Shown here in pieces: positions 39,949 through 49,867 of a DNA stretch of 64,000 nt. Origin of the DNA: Temperatibacter sp965603205 (GTDB lineage Bacteria; Pseudomonadota; Alphaproteobacteria; Sphingomonadales; Kordiimonadaceae); assembly GCA_965603205.1 (NCBI GenBank), contig CBFDCC010000006.1, forward strand, positions 1 through 64,000. Direction: 5' to 3'. Below the pieces are notes generated by a model. It did no database searches. It worked only from the letters and a program-made list of their open reading frames with translations, and was not told the DNA's origin. Position numbers and translations under genes: made by a program. Numbering within the stretch: position 1 is the stretch's first letter; every line of letters begins with the position of its first letter.

Positions 39949-41796
39949 ATGCCTGATACACCCACAACTGATTTTAATATTACTACTGGTCCTATCCAAG
40001 GGTCGCGCCGTGTTTATATTACCTCTGATACTGATGCTAGCATCAAGGTACCTATGCGTGAGATTGCGCTGCACCCAACGGCAAATGAAGAGCCACAACT
40101 GGTTTATGATACATCTGGTCCTTATACCGACGAACAAGCGACTGTTGATATCTACCAAGGCCTAGAGCGCAAGCGTGAAGGCTGGGTAGAGGCGCGTGGC
40201 GATGTGGAACGTTATGAAGGTCGTGATATTAAACCAGAAGATAACGGTAATGTTGAAGATAAATATTTAGCACCTGAATTTCCAGTATCCCATAAGCCTC
40301 TGCGCGCAAAAGCTGGCGCCAATGTCACACAGATGCATTACGCCCGCAAAGGTATCGTAACGCCAGAGATGGAATATATTGCTATCCGTGAGAATATGGG
40401 TCGTAAGCTGGCTAGTGAATGTAGTGACTGTGAAGTATCTGGTGACCCTATGGGCGCTGAAATCCCGAATTTCTGTACGGGTGAGTTTGTGCGCAAAGAA
40501 ATCGCCGAAGGTCGCGCAATTATTCCCGGTAATATCAACCACGCAGAAGCAGACCCAATGATTATTGGTCGTAACTTCCTTGTTAAGATTAATGCTAATA
40601 TTGGTAACTCTGCTGTGTCGTCGTCTATTGCAGAAGAAGTTGACAAGATGGTATGGGCTACTCGTTGGGGTGCTGATAACGTTATGGATCTGTCTACAGG
40701 CCGTAACATTCATAATACCCGCGAATGGATTATTCGTAACAGCCCTGTGCCAATTGGTACGGTGCCGATTTATCAAGCACTTGAAAAGGTGGACGGCGTT
40801 GCTGAAGACCTGACATGGGAAATCTTCCGTGATACGTTGATAGAACAAGCAGAGCAGGGTGTTGATTACTTTACCATCCACGCTGGTGTGCGTCTTGCCT
40901 ATGTGCCAATGACAGCAAAGCGCGTGACAGGTATTGTGTCTCGTGGCGGCTCTATTATGGCTAAATGGTGCCTCGCGCACCATACAGAGAGCTTCATCTA
41001 CGAGCATTTTGAGGATATCTGTGAGATCATGAAGGCATATGATGTTTCATTCTCGCTTGGTGATGGTTTGCGCCCTGGCTGTATTGCTGATGCCAATGAC
41101 GAGGCGCAATTTGCAGAGCTACGCACCCTTGGCGAGCTAACAAAGATAGCGTGGGAGCATGACGTTCAAGTCATGATTGAAGGCCCAGGCCACGTGCCAA
41201 TGCATAAGATTAAAGCCAACATGGACGAGCAATTAAAGCATTGCCACGAAGCACCATTTTATACGCTTGGCCCACTGACAACTGATATCGCACCGGGGTA
41301 TGACCATATCACGAGCGCCATTGGTGCAGCGATGATTGGTTGGTTTGGTACAGCGATGCTATGTTATGTAACGCCAAAGGAACATCTTGGTTTGCCGAAC
41401 CGTGACGATGTGAAAGACGGTGTGATCACTTACAAGCTGGCGGCGCACGCTGCTGATCTTGCCAAGGGGCATCCGTTTGCACAAGAACGCGATGACGCAT
41501 TATCTCGTGCACGCTTTGACTTCCGCTGGGAAGATCAGTTTAATCTGTCTCTTGATCCTGATAAAGCGCGTGAATTCCACGATCAAACCTTGCCGAAAGA
41601 AGCCCACAAAGTTGCCCATTTCTGCTCTATGTGTGGTCCAAAATTCTGCTCGATGAAAATCAGCCAAGAAGTCCGTGATTACGCGGCCGCTAAAGAAGAA
41701 AAAGAAAAGGGTATGGCTGAAATGTCTGAGAAATTCAAAGATGAAGGCTCAGAGATTTATCAATCCACCAAGGGAAAACCTGCGGCAGCTGAGTAG
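39949..41796 (+). CDS. thiC: Phosphomethylpyrimidine synthase ThiC
   Basis: A 615-residue radical SAM enzyme that rearranges 5-aminoimidazole ribotide to the HMP phosphate moiety of thiamine. Core motifs include MHYARKGIVTPEMEYIAIRE near residue 125, NINHAEADPMIIGRNFLVKINANIGNS (read in parts), VMIEGPGHVPMHKI near 410, and the C-terminal cluster motif CSMCGPKFC with Cys 559, 562 and 567. An open frame extends back into the riboswitch (ATG 39913), but the ATG at 39949 is the sensible start. It is controlled by the adjacent TPP riboswitch. Other thi genes except thiL are not in the window. Confidence 0.97.
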   Translation: MPDTPTTDFNITTGPIQGSRRVYITSDTDASIKVPMREIALHPTANEEPQLVYDTSGPYTDEQATVDIYQGLERKREGWVEARGDVERYEGRDIKPEDNGNVEDKYLAPEFPVSHKPLRAKAGANVTQMHYARKGIVTPEMEYIAIRENMGRKLASECSDCEVSGDPMGAEIPNFCTGEFVRKEIAEGRAIIPGNINHAEADPMIIGRNFLVKINANIGNSAVSSSIAEEVDKMVWATRWGADNVMDLSTGRNIHNTREWIIRNSPVPIGTVPIYQALEKVDGVAEDLTWEIFRDTLIEQAEQGVDYFTIHAGVRLAYVPMTAKRVTGIVSRGGSIMAKWCLAHHTESFIYEHFEDICEIMKAYDVSFSLGDGLRPGCIADANDEAQFAELRTLGELTKIAWEHDVQVMIEGPGHVPMHKIKANMDEQLKHCHEAPFYTLGPLTTDIAPGYDHITSAIGAAMIGWFGTAMLCYVTPKEHLGLPNRDDVKDGVITYKLAAHAADLAKGHPFAQERDDALSRARFDFRWEDQFNLSLDPDKAREFHDQTLPKEAHKVAHFCSMCGPKFCSMKISQEVRDYAAAKEEKEKGMAEMSEKFKDEGSEIYQSTKGKPAAAE

Positions 41797-41802
41797 CACA
41801 TA

Positions 41803-41860
41803 CGTCATTCCGTGCATTGCCCCCATTCTAATGGGGGAAATTGCGACACGGAATCCAGAG
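41803..41860. repeat. Palindromic REP-like element 1
   Basis: Outer arms TTCCGTG (41808-41814) and CACGGAA (41847-41853) enclose inner arms CCCCCAT (41820-41826) and ATGGGGG (41831-41837). It begins with CGTCATTCCG, the head shared with other elements of this cluster. Confidence 0.65.
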
Positions 41861-41869
41861 AGAAGTAAT

Positions 41870-41899
41870 AAAAGCCCTGCTTAATCGCGGGGCTTTTTT
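41870..41899 (+). terminator. Intrinsic terminator of thiC
   Basis: AAAAGCCCTGC (41870-41880) pairs with GCGGGGCTTTT (41887-41897, one T-G pair) around a 6-nt loop, followed by a T run. It lies 73 bp after the thiC stop, beyond the first REP-like element. Confidence 0.88.
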
Positions 41900-41940
41900 G
41901 TGCTTTGTCATCCCACACACATTCGTCATTCTATTATCTT

Positions 41941-42009
41941 CGTCATTCCCGTGAAAGCGGGAATCTATTTAATCACTTGAACGAGACTCCCGCCTGCGCG
42001 GGAGTGACG
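41941..42009. repeat. REP-like doublet (element 2)
   Basis: Two hairpins face each other. The first is CGTCATTCCCG with CGGGAAT (41941-41964). The second is ACTCCCGC (41986-41993) with GCGGGAGT (41998-42005), ending in TGACG. The outer heads CGTCA and TGACG are inverted copies, a BIME-like arrangement. The same motif family occurs widely in intergenic DNA of proteobacteria. Confidence 0.7.
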
Positions 42010-42028
42010 GTGTTGGGTGCTGGGACTG

Positions 42029-42056
42029 TGCCCTTCGACAGGCTCAGGGCGAACGG
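42029..42056. repeat. REP-like element 3 (GCCCTTCGACAGGCTCAGGGC type)
   Basis: GCCCT and AGGGC arms enclose TCGACAGGCTC. The sequence matches a dispersed intergenic palindrome I know from many alphaproteobacterial genomes. It carries no reading frame of interest. Confidence 0.65.
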
Positions 42057-42117
42057 AATTTGGATTAAGCACGGAGTGACGAGGGGGGGAAGTGATGGTT
42101 TATAGCCACCTCACATT

Positions 42118-42216
42118 CGTCATTACCCAGTTTATCTGGGTAATCCATAATCTCGATTTTGCTTAAATATTTACATACCGTGGTTATGGATAGCCGTAAC
42201 CAGCACGGCTATGACG
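42118..42216. repeat. REP-like doublet (element 4)
   Basis: CGTCATTACCCAG (42118-42130) pairs with CTGGGTAAT (42136-42144). After about 45 bp, TAGCCGT (42191-42197) pairs with ACGGCTA (42205-42211), ending in TGACG. The head-to-head layout matches element 2, but the stems differ in sequence. Confidence 0.6.
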
Positions 42217-42280
42217 CATGAGTGATTGTTGAATGGTTTTTCCCCTTGGAATTGGCGCTTAGACCGTTTAAAAGAACACC

Positions 42281-43939
42281 ATGGAAAAGACATTAAAATT
42301 ATATATCGCGCAGATGAACCCAACCGTAGGCAATGCGGCGGGGAATGCGGCGTTAATAGCGGCGGCTCATATGCAGGCTGTGTCTGCGGGGGCTGATCTG
42401 CTGGTGACGCCAGAGCTGTCTGTGATTGGCTATCCGCCAGAGGATTTAGTGTTAAAACCCGCCATGCAAGCGGCCTGTAGAGATCAAGTTGAGAAATTAG
42501 CGGCCCTCACCAAAGATAGCCCGACGGGCATATTAGTCGGAACACCATGGGTCGAGCATGGGGTTTTATATAACGCTTCTGTGTTGTTAGATGGCGGCAA
42601 GGTGGCAGAGGTTCGCTATAAGCATAACTTGCCCAATTATGGTGTCTTTGACGAAATGCGTGTTTTCACGGCGGGAGAGCCGCCTTTGCCGATGGCTTTT
42701 CGTGGGTATCGCCTTGGTGTGATGATCTGCGAGGATATGTGGTATCCCACATGCGCGAAATCGCTGTATGAGGATAACGCTGATATATTAATCGTGCCTA
42801 CCTGTAGCCCCTTTGAACTTGAGAAACATCCAGAACGTATGGAACAAGCCAATAAGCGCGTTGAGGAAACTGGTCTGCCACTGGTATTTTGTAATCAGTT
42901 TGGTGGTCAGGATGAACTAGTATTTGAGGGCGCGAGCTTTGTCCTTAGCTCTGATCAACGTTGCCCTGTGCAGCTAAGTGCTTGGCAAGAAGAAGGCGCG
43001 CTGGTTGAATTTGAATTTAGACGCGTGGTGACAGAAATTCATGAGGCTGTGCCCGTGGGGCTAGAAGCTGTTTATCAGGCTATGGTGCTGTCGGTACGCG
43101 ATTACGTGAATAAAAACTGTTTCCCCGGTGTTGTTATCGGTATGTCGGGCGGTGTTGATAGCGCGCTAACGGCGGCGGTGGCGGTTGACGCGCTGGGCGC
43201 GGACCGCGTGCATCTGGTGATGATGCCGTCTAAATATACATCGGGTGAGAGCCATAGTGACGCAGAGCAATGTGCAAAGGCGCTAGGTGCGCGGTATGAT
43301 AATATTGCTATAGCTGACGGCGTGACCGCATTTGATACAATGTTAGCCGATCAGTTCAAAGACACTGCACCCGATACCACAGAAGAGAATATTCAATCAC
43401 GCCTACGCGGTATGATCCTAATGAGCCTATCCAATAAATTTGGCTCCATGGTCCTGACAACTGGTAATAAGTCAGAAATGTCAGTGGGTTACGCCACTCT
43501 ATACGGTGATATGTGTGGTGGTTATAATCCGCTAAAGGATGTTTATAAAACCACGGTGTTTGAGCTATGTCATTGGCGTAACAAGCATAAAGGCGCTGGT
43601 AATCTTGGCCCCGACGGTGAGGTGATCCCTGAAAATATTATAGTTAAACCCCCAACGGCAGAGCTGCGTGATGATCAACGTGATGATGATAGTCTGCCTG
43701 AATACCCTGTGCTTGATGCCATGCTACGGGCATTAGTGGACGATGAAAAGTCCGCAGATGAGCTGATAGAGGGTGGATTTGACGCATCAGAGGTTGCACG
43801 AATTGAGCACCTGCTGTACATCGCTGAGTATAAACGCCGTCAAGCACCGCCGGGTGTGAAGATTACGCGTAAGAATTACGGCCGTGATCGTCGCTATCCC
43901 ATTACAAATGGGTTTCGCAGCGTAACGCCAAAGAGATAA
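42281..43939 (+). CDS. nadE: Glutamine-dependent NAD+ synthase
   Basis: A 552-residue two-domain enzyme. The N-terminal nitrilase-like glutaminase (about 1-260) has TPELSVIGYPPEDL with the catalytic Glu, YKHNLPNYGVFDE with the Lys, and LIVPTCSPFE with the Cys. It passes ammonia to the C-terminal synthetase domain, which has the PP-loop GMSGGVDSALTAAVAVDALG near residue 287 and LTTGNKSEMSVGYATLYGDMCGG. It converts deamido-NAD to NAD. It is the first gene of a run with gltX, cysS and a TrmJ-like gene. Length is normal for the glutamine-dependent type. Confidence 0.96.
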   Translation: MEKTLKLYIAQMNPTVGNAAGNAALIAAAHMQAVSAGADLLVTPELSVIGYPPEDLVLKPAMQAACRDQVEKLAALTKDSPTGILVGTPWVEHGVLYNASVLLDGGKVAEVRYKHNLPNYGVFDEMRVFTAGEPPLPMAFRGYRLGVMICEDMWYPTCAKSLYEDNADILIVPTCSPFELEKHPERMEQANKRVEETGLPLVFCNQFGGQDELVFEGASFVLSSDQRCPVQLSAWQEEGALVEFEFRRVVTEIHEAVPVGLEAVYQAMVLSVRDYVNKNCFPGVVIGMSGGVDSALTAAVAVDALGADRVHLVMMPSKYTSGESHSDAEQCAKALGARYDNIAIADGVTAFDTMLADQFKDTAPDTTEENIQSRLRGMILMSLSNKFGSMVLTTGNKSEMSVGYATLYGDMCGGYNPLKDVYKTTVFELCHWRNKHKGAGNLGPDGEVIPENIIVKPPTAELRDDQRDDDSLPEYPVLDAMLRALVDDEKSADELIEGGFDASEVARIEHLLYIAEYKRRQAPPGVKITRKNYGRDRRYPITNGFRSVTPKR

Positions 43940-43957
43940 TTTAAGTTAGGAATATAC

Positions 43958-45286
43958 ATGTCTGTTAAAGTTCGTTTTGCCCCTAGTCCAACTGGGCTAA
44001 TCCATTTGGGTAACATCCGCGCTGCGCTGGTGAACTGGCTTTTTGCACGTCAACAAGGCGGTGAATTTGTACTGCGTATCGACGACACAGATGTGGAACG
44101 CTCAACAAAAGCAAATGAAGCAGCGATCAAAGAAGACCTAACATGGATGGGCCTGACATGGGATAAGACCTTTAATCAGAGCAGTCGTTTTGACCGTTAT
44201 GACGAGGTTGTCGCCGCGCTAAAAGCTGCTGGCCGCTTGTATCCTTGTTATGAAACGGGTGAAGAGCTTGATATAAAGCGTAAAATTCAAAAAGGTCGTG
44301 GTTTACCGCCTGTTTATGATCGCGCAGGTCTTAATCTTACTGAAGCAGAAATTCTTGCCTATGAGAAAGAAGGACGAAACCCCCACTGGCGTTTTAAGCT
44401 TGAAATTCCGAGCAAGGCTGAATGGACTGATCTTATTCGCGGTGACGTGAGCATTGATCTAAGCAGTGTTTCAGATCCTATTCTTATTCGTGGTGATGGT
44501 AGTTACCTTTATACGCTGCCAAGTGTGGTTGATGATGTGGATCACGAGATTACGCATATTGTGCGCGGCGAAGATCATGTGACCAACTCCGCGGTTCAAA
44601 TTCAGATTTTTGAGGCTATTGGCGGCAAAGTACCAGAAATGGCGCATTTTGCCTTACTGACAGGTAAAGAAGGCAAGCTATCAAAGCGTAAAGGTACCAC
44701 GTCTATCGGTGCCTTCCGTGATGAAATGGGTATTGAGCCTATGTCTATTGTCAGCCTGATGTCACTTGTCGGTACCTCTGATCCAATTTCGGCTTATACG
44801 GACGCCAAGGCGCTTATTGATAATTTTTCCTTTTCAAAGTTTGGCCGCGCCTCAGCAAAGCTTGATCCTGATGAGCTAGTGCATCTTAACGCCAAAATTT
44901 TGCATGAAACGCCTTATGATGTTGTCGCAGACCGTCTAGACGGTGTTGATGAGGCGATATGGAATATTGTGCGCGCCAATGTGAATGTTGTGGCAGACGT
45001 TGCAGAATGGATGGCTATTATCAATGGCCCAGTAACGCCGTTAATTGATGACGCGGACCATATGGCTAAATGCGGCCCTTTATTGCCCGCAGGTGATCTA
45101 GACGACACTAGCTGGAAAACATGGACCACTGCTATTAAGGAAGCTACAGGCGCGAAGGGTAAAGAATTATTCATGCCGCTACGCAAAGCGCTAACAGGTC
45201 AAGATCACGGCCCTGATATGAGCACGCTGTTGCCCATGATTGGTCGCGAGAAAGTATTAGCACGTATAAAAGGTGAAGAAGCCTAA
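43958..45286 (+). CDS. gltX: Glutamate--tRNA ligase
   Basis: A 442-residue class I aminoacyl-tRNA synthetase. FAPSPTGLIHLGNIRAAL carries the HIGH-type motif (HLGN), and KLSKRKGTTSIG carries the KMSKS-type motif near residue 245. VRGEDHVTNSAVQIQIFEAIGG and the C-terminal anticodon-binding region are present. Alphaproteobacteria often carry two gltX copies, one of which may be Glu-Q specific; that cannot be decided from one copy. It starts 18 bp after nadE and 2 bp before cysS, in an apparent operon. Confidence 0.95.
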   Translation: MSVKVRFAPSPTGLIHLGNIRAALVNWLFARQQGGEFVLRIDDTDVERSTKANEAAIKEDLTWMGLTWDKTFNQSSRFDRYDEVVAALKAAGRLYPCYETGEELDIKRKIQKGRGLPPVYDRAGLNLTEAEILAYEKEGRNPHWRFKLEIPSKAEWTDLIRGDVSIDLSSVSDPILIRGDGSYLYTLPSVVDDVDHEITHIVRGEDHVTNSAVQIQIFEAIGGKVPEMAHFALLTGKEGKLSKRKGTTSIGAFRDEMGIEPMSIVSLMSLVGTSDPISAYTDAKALIDNFSFSKFGRASAKLDPDELVHLNAKILHETPYDVVADRLDGVDEAIWNIVRANVNVVADVAEWMAIINGPVTPLIDDADHMAKCGPLLPAGDLDDTSWKTWTTAIKEATGAKGKELFMPLRKALTGQDHGPDMSTLLPMIGREKVLARIKGEEA

Positions 45287-45288
45287 TC

Positions 45289-46617
<1,329 letters not shown>

Positions 46618-46619
46618 GA

Positions 46620-47357
46620 ATGTCCGATAGTATTAAGCCCGCCATTATCCTTGTTCGCCCACAGTTGGGTGAAAACATTGGTAAAACAGCGCGTGCCATG
46701 CTGAATTTTGGCCTGACGGATTTACGGTTGGTTTCGCCGCGAGATGGCTGGCCTAACCCTGACGCGGGGCCGTCGGCTGCTGGCGCTGATAGCGTATTAG
46801 AAAATGCATGTGTATTTGACAGCGTTGAAGAGGCGATTGAAGACTGCACGCTTGTGTTCGCCACAACAGTACGCGAACGTGACATGTCAAAACCCGTAGC
46901 ATCACCACGTGAAGCCGCAGCCCAAATGCATAGCGCAATTAACAGGGGCGAGCGCCCAGCAATATTATATGGTCCAGAACGCTCTGGCCTTGATAATGAT
47001 GATATCTCGGTGACTAACTGCATATTAACGGTGCCAGTTAATCCTGAATTTTCTAGCCTTAACTTAGCGCAGGCTGTGGTGCTAACGGCGTATGAGTTTT
47101 CACAGTCGAGTGATGTTACGCCAGCCTTTCAGCCTGCCTTTGATGGTGATCTCGCAAGCAAGGACGAGATCATTGGTATGGTTGAACATATAGAAACTGA
47201 GCTAGATAAGCGTGGTTATTTCCGCAGCAAAGGGCGGCGTGATAGCCAAGTGCGCACGCTTTTTAATCTTACTAATAGCGCAGGGTTGTCCCCACAACAG
47301 GTTCAAACTTGGCGCGGTATTATAAAGTCACTTGCGCGCTCACCCAGAGACGACTAA
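46620..47357 (+). CDS. SPOUT family RNA 2'-O-methyltransferase (TrmJ-like)
   Basis: A 245-residue SAM-dependent methyltransferase with the trefoil-knot motifs IILVRPQLGENIGKTARAMLNFGL, LVFATTVRERD, AILYGPERSGLDNDDIS and VPVNPEFSSLNLAQAVVL. This set is typical of TrmJ/LasT-type enzymes that methylate the ribose of tRNA position 32. The C-terminal extension contains KSKGRRD-like and TNSAGLSPQQVQTWRGII segments, also seen in TrmJ. It is coupled to cysS, so a tRNA role fits. The exact target nucleotide is inferred from family. Confidence 0.85.
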   Translation: MSDSIKPAIILVRPQLGENIGKTARAMLNFGLTDLRLVSPRDGWPNPDAGPSAAGADSVLENACVFDSVEEAIEDCTLVFATTVRERDMSKPVASPREAAAQMHSAINRGERPAILYGPERSGLDNDDISVTNCILTVPVNPEFSSLNLAQAVVLTAYEFSQSSDVTPAFQPAFDGDLASKDEIIGMVEHIETELDKRGYFRSKGRRDSQVRTLFNLTNSAGLSPQQVQTWRGIIKSLARSPRDD

Positions 47358-47393
47358 TCTTTTTTGAGATGTAAGTCATCAAAAGGATAAGCC

Positions 47394-47969
47394 ATGATTT
47401 CAGCTATTATCGCCACCACAGCCTCTGCTTTGATAAGCCTAGTTAGCCTGCAAGTGAGTGTAGATGCTACGGGAACAGCAATAGCGCGCCCTGTGGGAGA
47501 AGCTAAATTTGACGCGCCGAGCGGTAGTTATTTTCAAGTGATGCAATTTTATGGTCCCACGCCCCATACATGGGAGCATGCACAGGTTATGGTCAAAGGG
47601 TATCGCCATAAAGACCGTGAAGGCCGATTGGCCCATATTACGACAGGCGAAATACATTTCTTTATGATGCTGAATTATCCTGAATTGCAGATGTATCCCA
47701 TGTGGATGGGCTTGCGCGTTGAATGTAAGGACAAGCAAGGTCGCTGGACCGATAATACATTGCTTCGTGAACAAGAGTTTAGGGCTTGGTCTGATACGAC
47801 GGGCAAGATTATACGCGATACATGTAAGAGAGAGGGTGAGAAGAGTTATGTGCCTTTCACCTATAAAGGCTCTGAGACCGGTGGGCTGCGTTGGCATGCT
47901 GTGGGTAAGCGCACCAACGTAAAATCTATGCTCGTTGAATTTCCTGACCCTGCTAAGAGTGGTAAATAA
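47394..47969 (+). CDS. Hypothetical protein with N-terminal hydrophobic segment
   Basis: A 191-residue protein that I do not recognise. The N-terminus MISAIIATTASALISLVSLQVSV could be a signal peptide or membrane anchor. The rest is aromatic- and charge-rich, with QVMQFYGPTPHTWEHAQVMVKGYRHKDREG and GLRVECKDKQGRWTDNTLLREQEFRAW (both read in parts), and two cysteines that could form a disulfide. AAGGAT before the ATG supports translation. It follows the TrmJ-like gene by 36 bp and may be at the end of that operon. It is convergent with hemB, with only 2 bp between them. Confidence 0.6.
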   Translation: MISAIIATTASALISLVSLQVSVDATGTAIARPVGEAKFDAPSGSYFQVMQFYGPTPHTWEHAQVMVKGYRHKDREGRLAHITTGEIHFFMMLNYPELQMYPMWMGLRVECKDKQGRWTDNTLLREQEFRAWSDTTGKIIRDTCKREGEKSYVPFTYKGSETGGLRWHAVGKRTNVKSMLVEFPDPAKSGK

Positions 47970-47971
47970 TA

Positions 47972-48964
47972 TTACCTCTTATTCAACAATTCAGCAGCGC
48001 GTGGGGCGAAATAGGTTAAAATACCATCTGCTCCAGCGCGTTTAAAGGCTAGTAAGCTTTCCATCATCACTTTATCGCTGTCTAACCAGCCATTCTGCGC
48101 GGCGGCAGTTATCATCGCATATTCACCTGACACTTGATAAGCATAAGTAGGAACGCCGAATTCATCCTTCACGCGGCGTACAATGTCCAGATAAGGCATG
48201 CCAGGCTTAACAATAATGCTATCAGCGCCTTCAGCGATATCCATTGCTACTTCACGCAGGGCTTCATCGCTATTGGCTGGGTCCATTTGATAAGTATCTT
48301 TGCTGCCATGTAATACGCCAGTGCTACCAACTGCGTCACGGAAAGGGCCGTAAAAGGCTGAAGAGTATTTAGCAGCATAAGCCATGATCTGTACATTTTT
48401 ATGACCAGCAGCGTCTAATGCTTTGCGGATGACGCCTGCACGACCATCCATCATGTCAGAAGGTGCGATGATATCAGCGCCTGCATCAGCTTGTACAATT
48501 GCTTGCTTGGTTAAAACCTCAACAGTTTCATCATTTAAGATAATGCCGTCCTTTAACAAGCCATCCTGTCCGTGAGATGTATATGGGTCTAACGCGACAT
48601 CTGCTAGAAGCCCAATATCAGGCACAGCAGATTTAATCGCACGCAGAGCAGTATTGATTAGATTATCTGGGTTTAATGCTTCGTCACCACTCTCACTGCG
48701 TTTGCCTTTTGCAGTGCTAGGGAAGAGTGCAATGCATGGGATGCCTAACCCAGCAGCATTTTTTGCAGCCTCAACCGCCAAATCAATTGAAAGACGATAT
48801 ACACCGGGCATTGATGAGACCTCATGGCGCGTGTTTTTACCATCACAAATGAATAGTGGCCATATTAGATCATCTGTTGTTAGATGATTTTCACGCACCA
48901 TACGTCTACTCCACTCTGTTTGACGGGGTCTACGAAGTCTGGTGCTTGGAAAAGATGTACTCAT
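47972..48964 (-). CDS. hemB: Porphobilinogen synthase (delta-aminolevulinic acid dehydratase)
   Basis: A 330-residue enzyme that condenses two 5-aminolevulinate molecules to porphobilinogen. The active-site lysines lie in MAYAAKYSSAFYGPFRDA and DSIIVKPGMPYLDIVRRV. The metal region reads DVALDPYTSHGQDG, lacking the cysteines of the zinc-type enzymes, so it should be of the magnesium/potassium-responsive type seen in alphaproteobacteria. hemA, which makes its substrate, lies about 0.9 kb away on the other strand. The start has no strong ribosome site. Confidence 0.96.
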   Translation of the reverse strand: MSTSFPSTRLRRPRQTEWSRRMVRENHLTTDDLIWPLFICDGKNTRHEVSSMPGVYRLSIDLAVEAAKNAAGLGIPCIALFPSTAKGKRSESGDEALNPDNLINTALRAIKSAVPDIGLLADVALDPYTSHGQDGLLKDGIILNDETVEVLTKQAIVQADAGADIIAPSDMMDGRAGVIRKALDAAGHKNVQIMAYAAKYSSAFYGPFRDAVGSTGVLHGSKDTYQMDPANSDEALREVAMDIAEGADSIIVKPGMPYLDIVRRVKDEFGVPTYAYQVSGEYAMITAAAQNGWLDSDKVMMESLLAFKRAGADGILTYFAPRAAELLNKR

Positions 48965-49122
48965 TTTGTATATTCTTTCGTCTTTTATAACTATTTTACT
49001 AACTAATTTAACGTTTGCTTGCTAAAATACATGAAATTTTGATCAATTTTACGGGGTAAGTGGGGTCTCATGCTGTAAAAAAAACGTAAAATTATGCTAA
49101 AAATGATGATTAAATTATAATT

Positions 49123-49138
49123 GTTAACTTTCTATTAA
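49123..49138 (+). promoter_or_regulatory. CtrA-type box upstream of the MarR-type regulator gene
   Basis: TTAA-CTTTCTA-TTAAC (49123-49138) matches TTAA-N7-TTAAC exactly and lies about 90 bp before the regulator start. In AT-rich intergenic DNA a single match can arise by chance, so this is suggestive only. Confidence 0.35.
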
Positions 49139-49226
49139 CTATTAAGGTGCAGTTTTAATATAAATCAAGATTAAATTAAACTATGATTCCCAATAGGGCA
49201 ATAGCAGTAAAATTAGGCGAAGAAAA

Positions 49227-49706
49227 ATGTCAGGCTATAATTACGATCAACCCAAAACTTTATTCTTAGATATATTGTCACTAGTCGAGCGTTTGCACAG
49301 ACGTTTGCTTGATGTTATTAAAGATGTTCTTGAGCGCAATGATTGGGAAGATATCAATCCTGTTCAAGCATTGCTTATTCACAATATCGGTGAAGGTGAG
49401 GTCACTGCGGGGGAGTTGAAAACGCGGGGGTATTATCAAGGCTCTAATGTTTCCTACAATCTAAAGAAATTAGTTGAAATGGACTATTTGCGTCACGAAC
49501 GTTCTGATTTTGATCGTCGTTCTGTGCGTATATCACTTACAGATAAGGGGTATGAGGTTCGAAAGCTTATTGATGATATTTATGAAAGCCACCTTGCAGA
49601 ACTAACAAGTGATGAATTAATGGGGCATGATGAATTAAAAGTATTGCGACGCAATTTACGAAATCTAGAGCGCTATTGGACAGATAAGCTTAGATTTGCG
49701 ACTTAA
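49227..49706 (+). CDS. MarR-type winged-helix transcriptional regulator (LdtR-like)
   Basis: A 159-residue regulator. A long N-terminal helix (PKTLFLDILSLVERLHRRLLDVIKDVLERND, read in parts) leads to a winged helix with NPVQALLIHNIGEGEVTAGELKTRGYYQGSNVSYNLKKLVEMDYLRHERSDFDRRSVRISLTDKG (recognition helix GSNVSYNLKKLVE; wing DFDRRSVRISL). This combination resembles the alphaproteobacterial LdtR-like MarR proteins, reported to control L,D-transpeptidase and envelope genes. It lies between hemB and hemA. A CtrA-type box sits upstream and a GC stem after the gene. Confidence 0.8.
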   Translation: MSGYNYDQPKTLFLDILSLVERLHRRLLDVIKDVLERNDWEDINPVQALLIHNIGEGEVTAGELKTRGYYQGSNVSYNLKKLVEMDYLRHERSDFDRRSVRISLTDKGYEVRKLIDDIYESHLAELTSDELMGHDELKVLRRNLRNLERYWTDKLRFAT

Positions 49707-49764
49707 CCTTAAAAATACTTAATTTTTTGAGAAAATAATTAAATATTGATATATAATGTTACAA

Positions 49765-49792
49765 AATGGCTGCTGGACCTCTGGCGGCCATT
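49765..49792 (+). terminator. Weak terminator-like hairpin after the MarR-type gene
   Basis: AATGGCTGC (49765-49773) pairs with GCGGCCATT (49784-49792, one T-G pair) around a 10-nt loop. It is followed by GTTGTATC, not a T run, so it may be a stabilising 3' hairpin. Confidence 0.4.
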
Positions 49793-49867
49793 GTTGTATC
49801 TAAAAAAAAATGTAGTATATAGTGATTCTGTATAAGATAAGAATAATGAGATAAGGTTAAGATCAGT

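Noticed and set aside
41905..42105. 66-codon open frame in the thiC-nadE gap
   Set aside because: It runs through REP-like palindromes and translates the repeat; no ribosome site or coding character.
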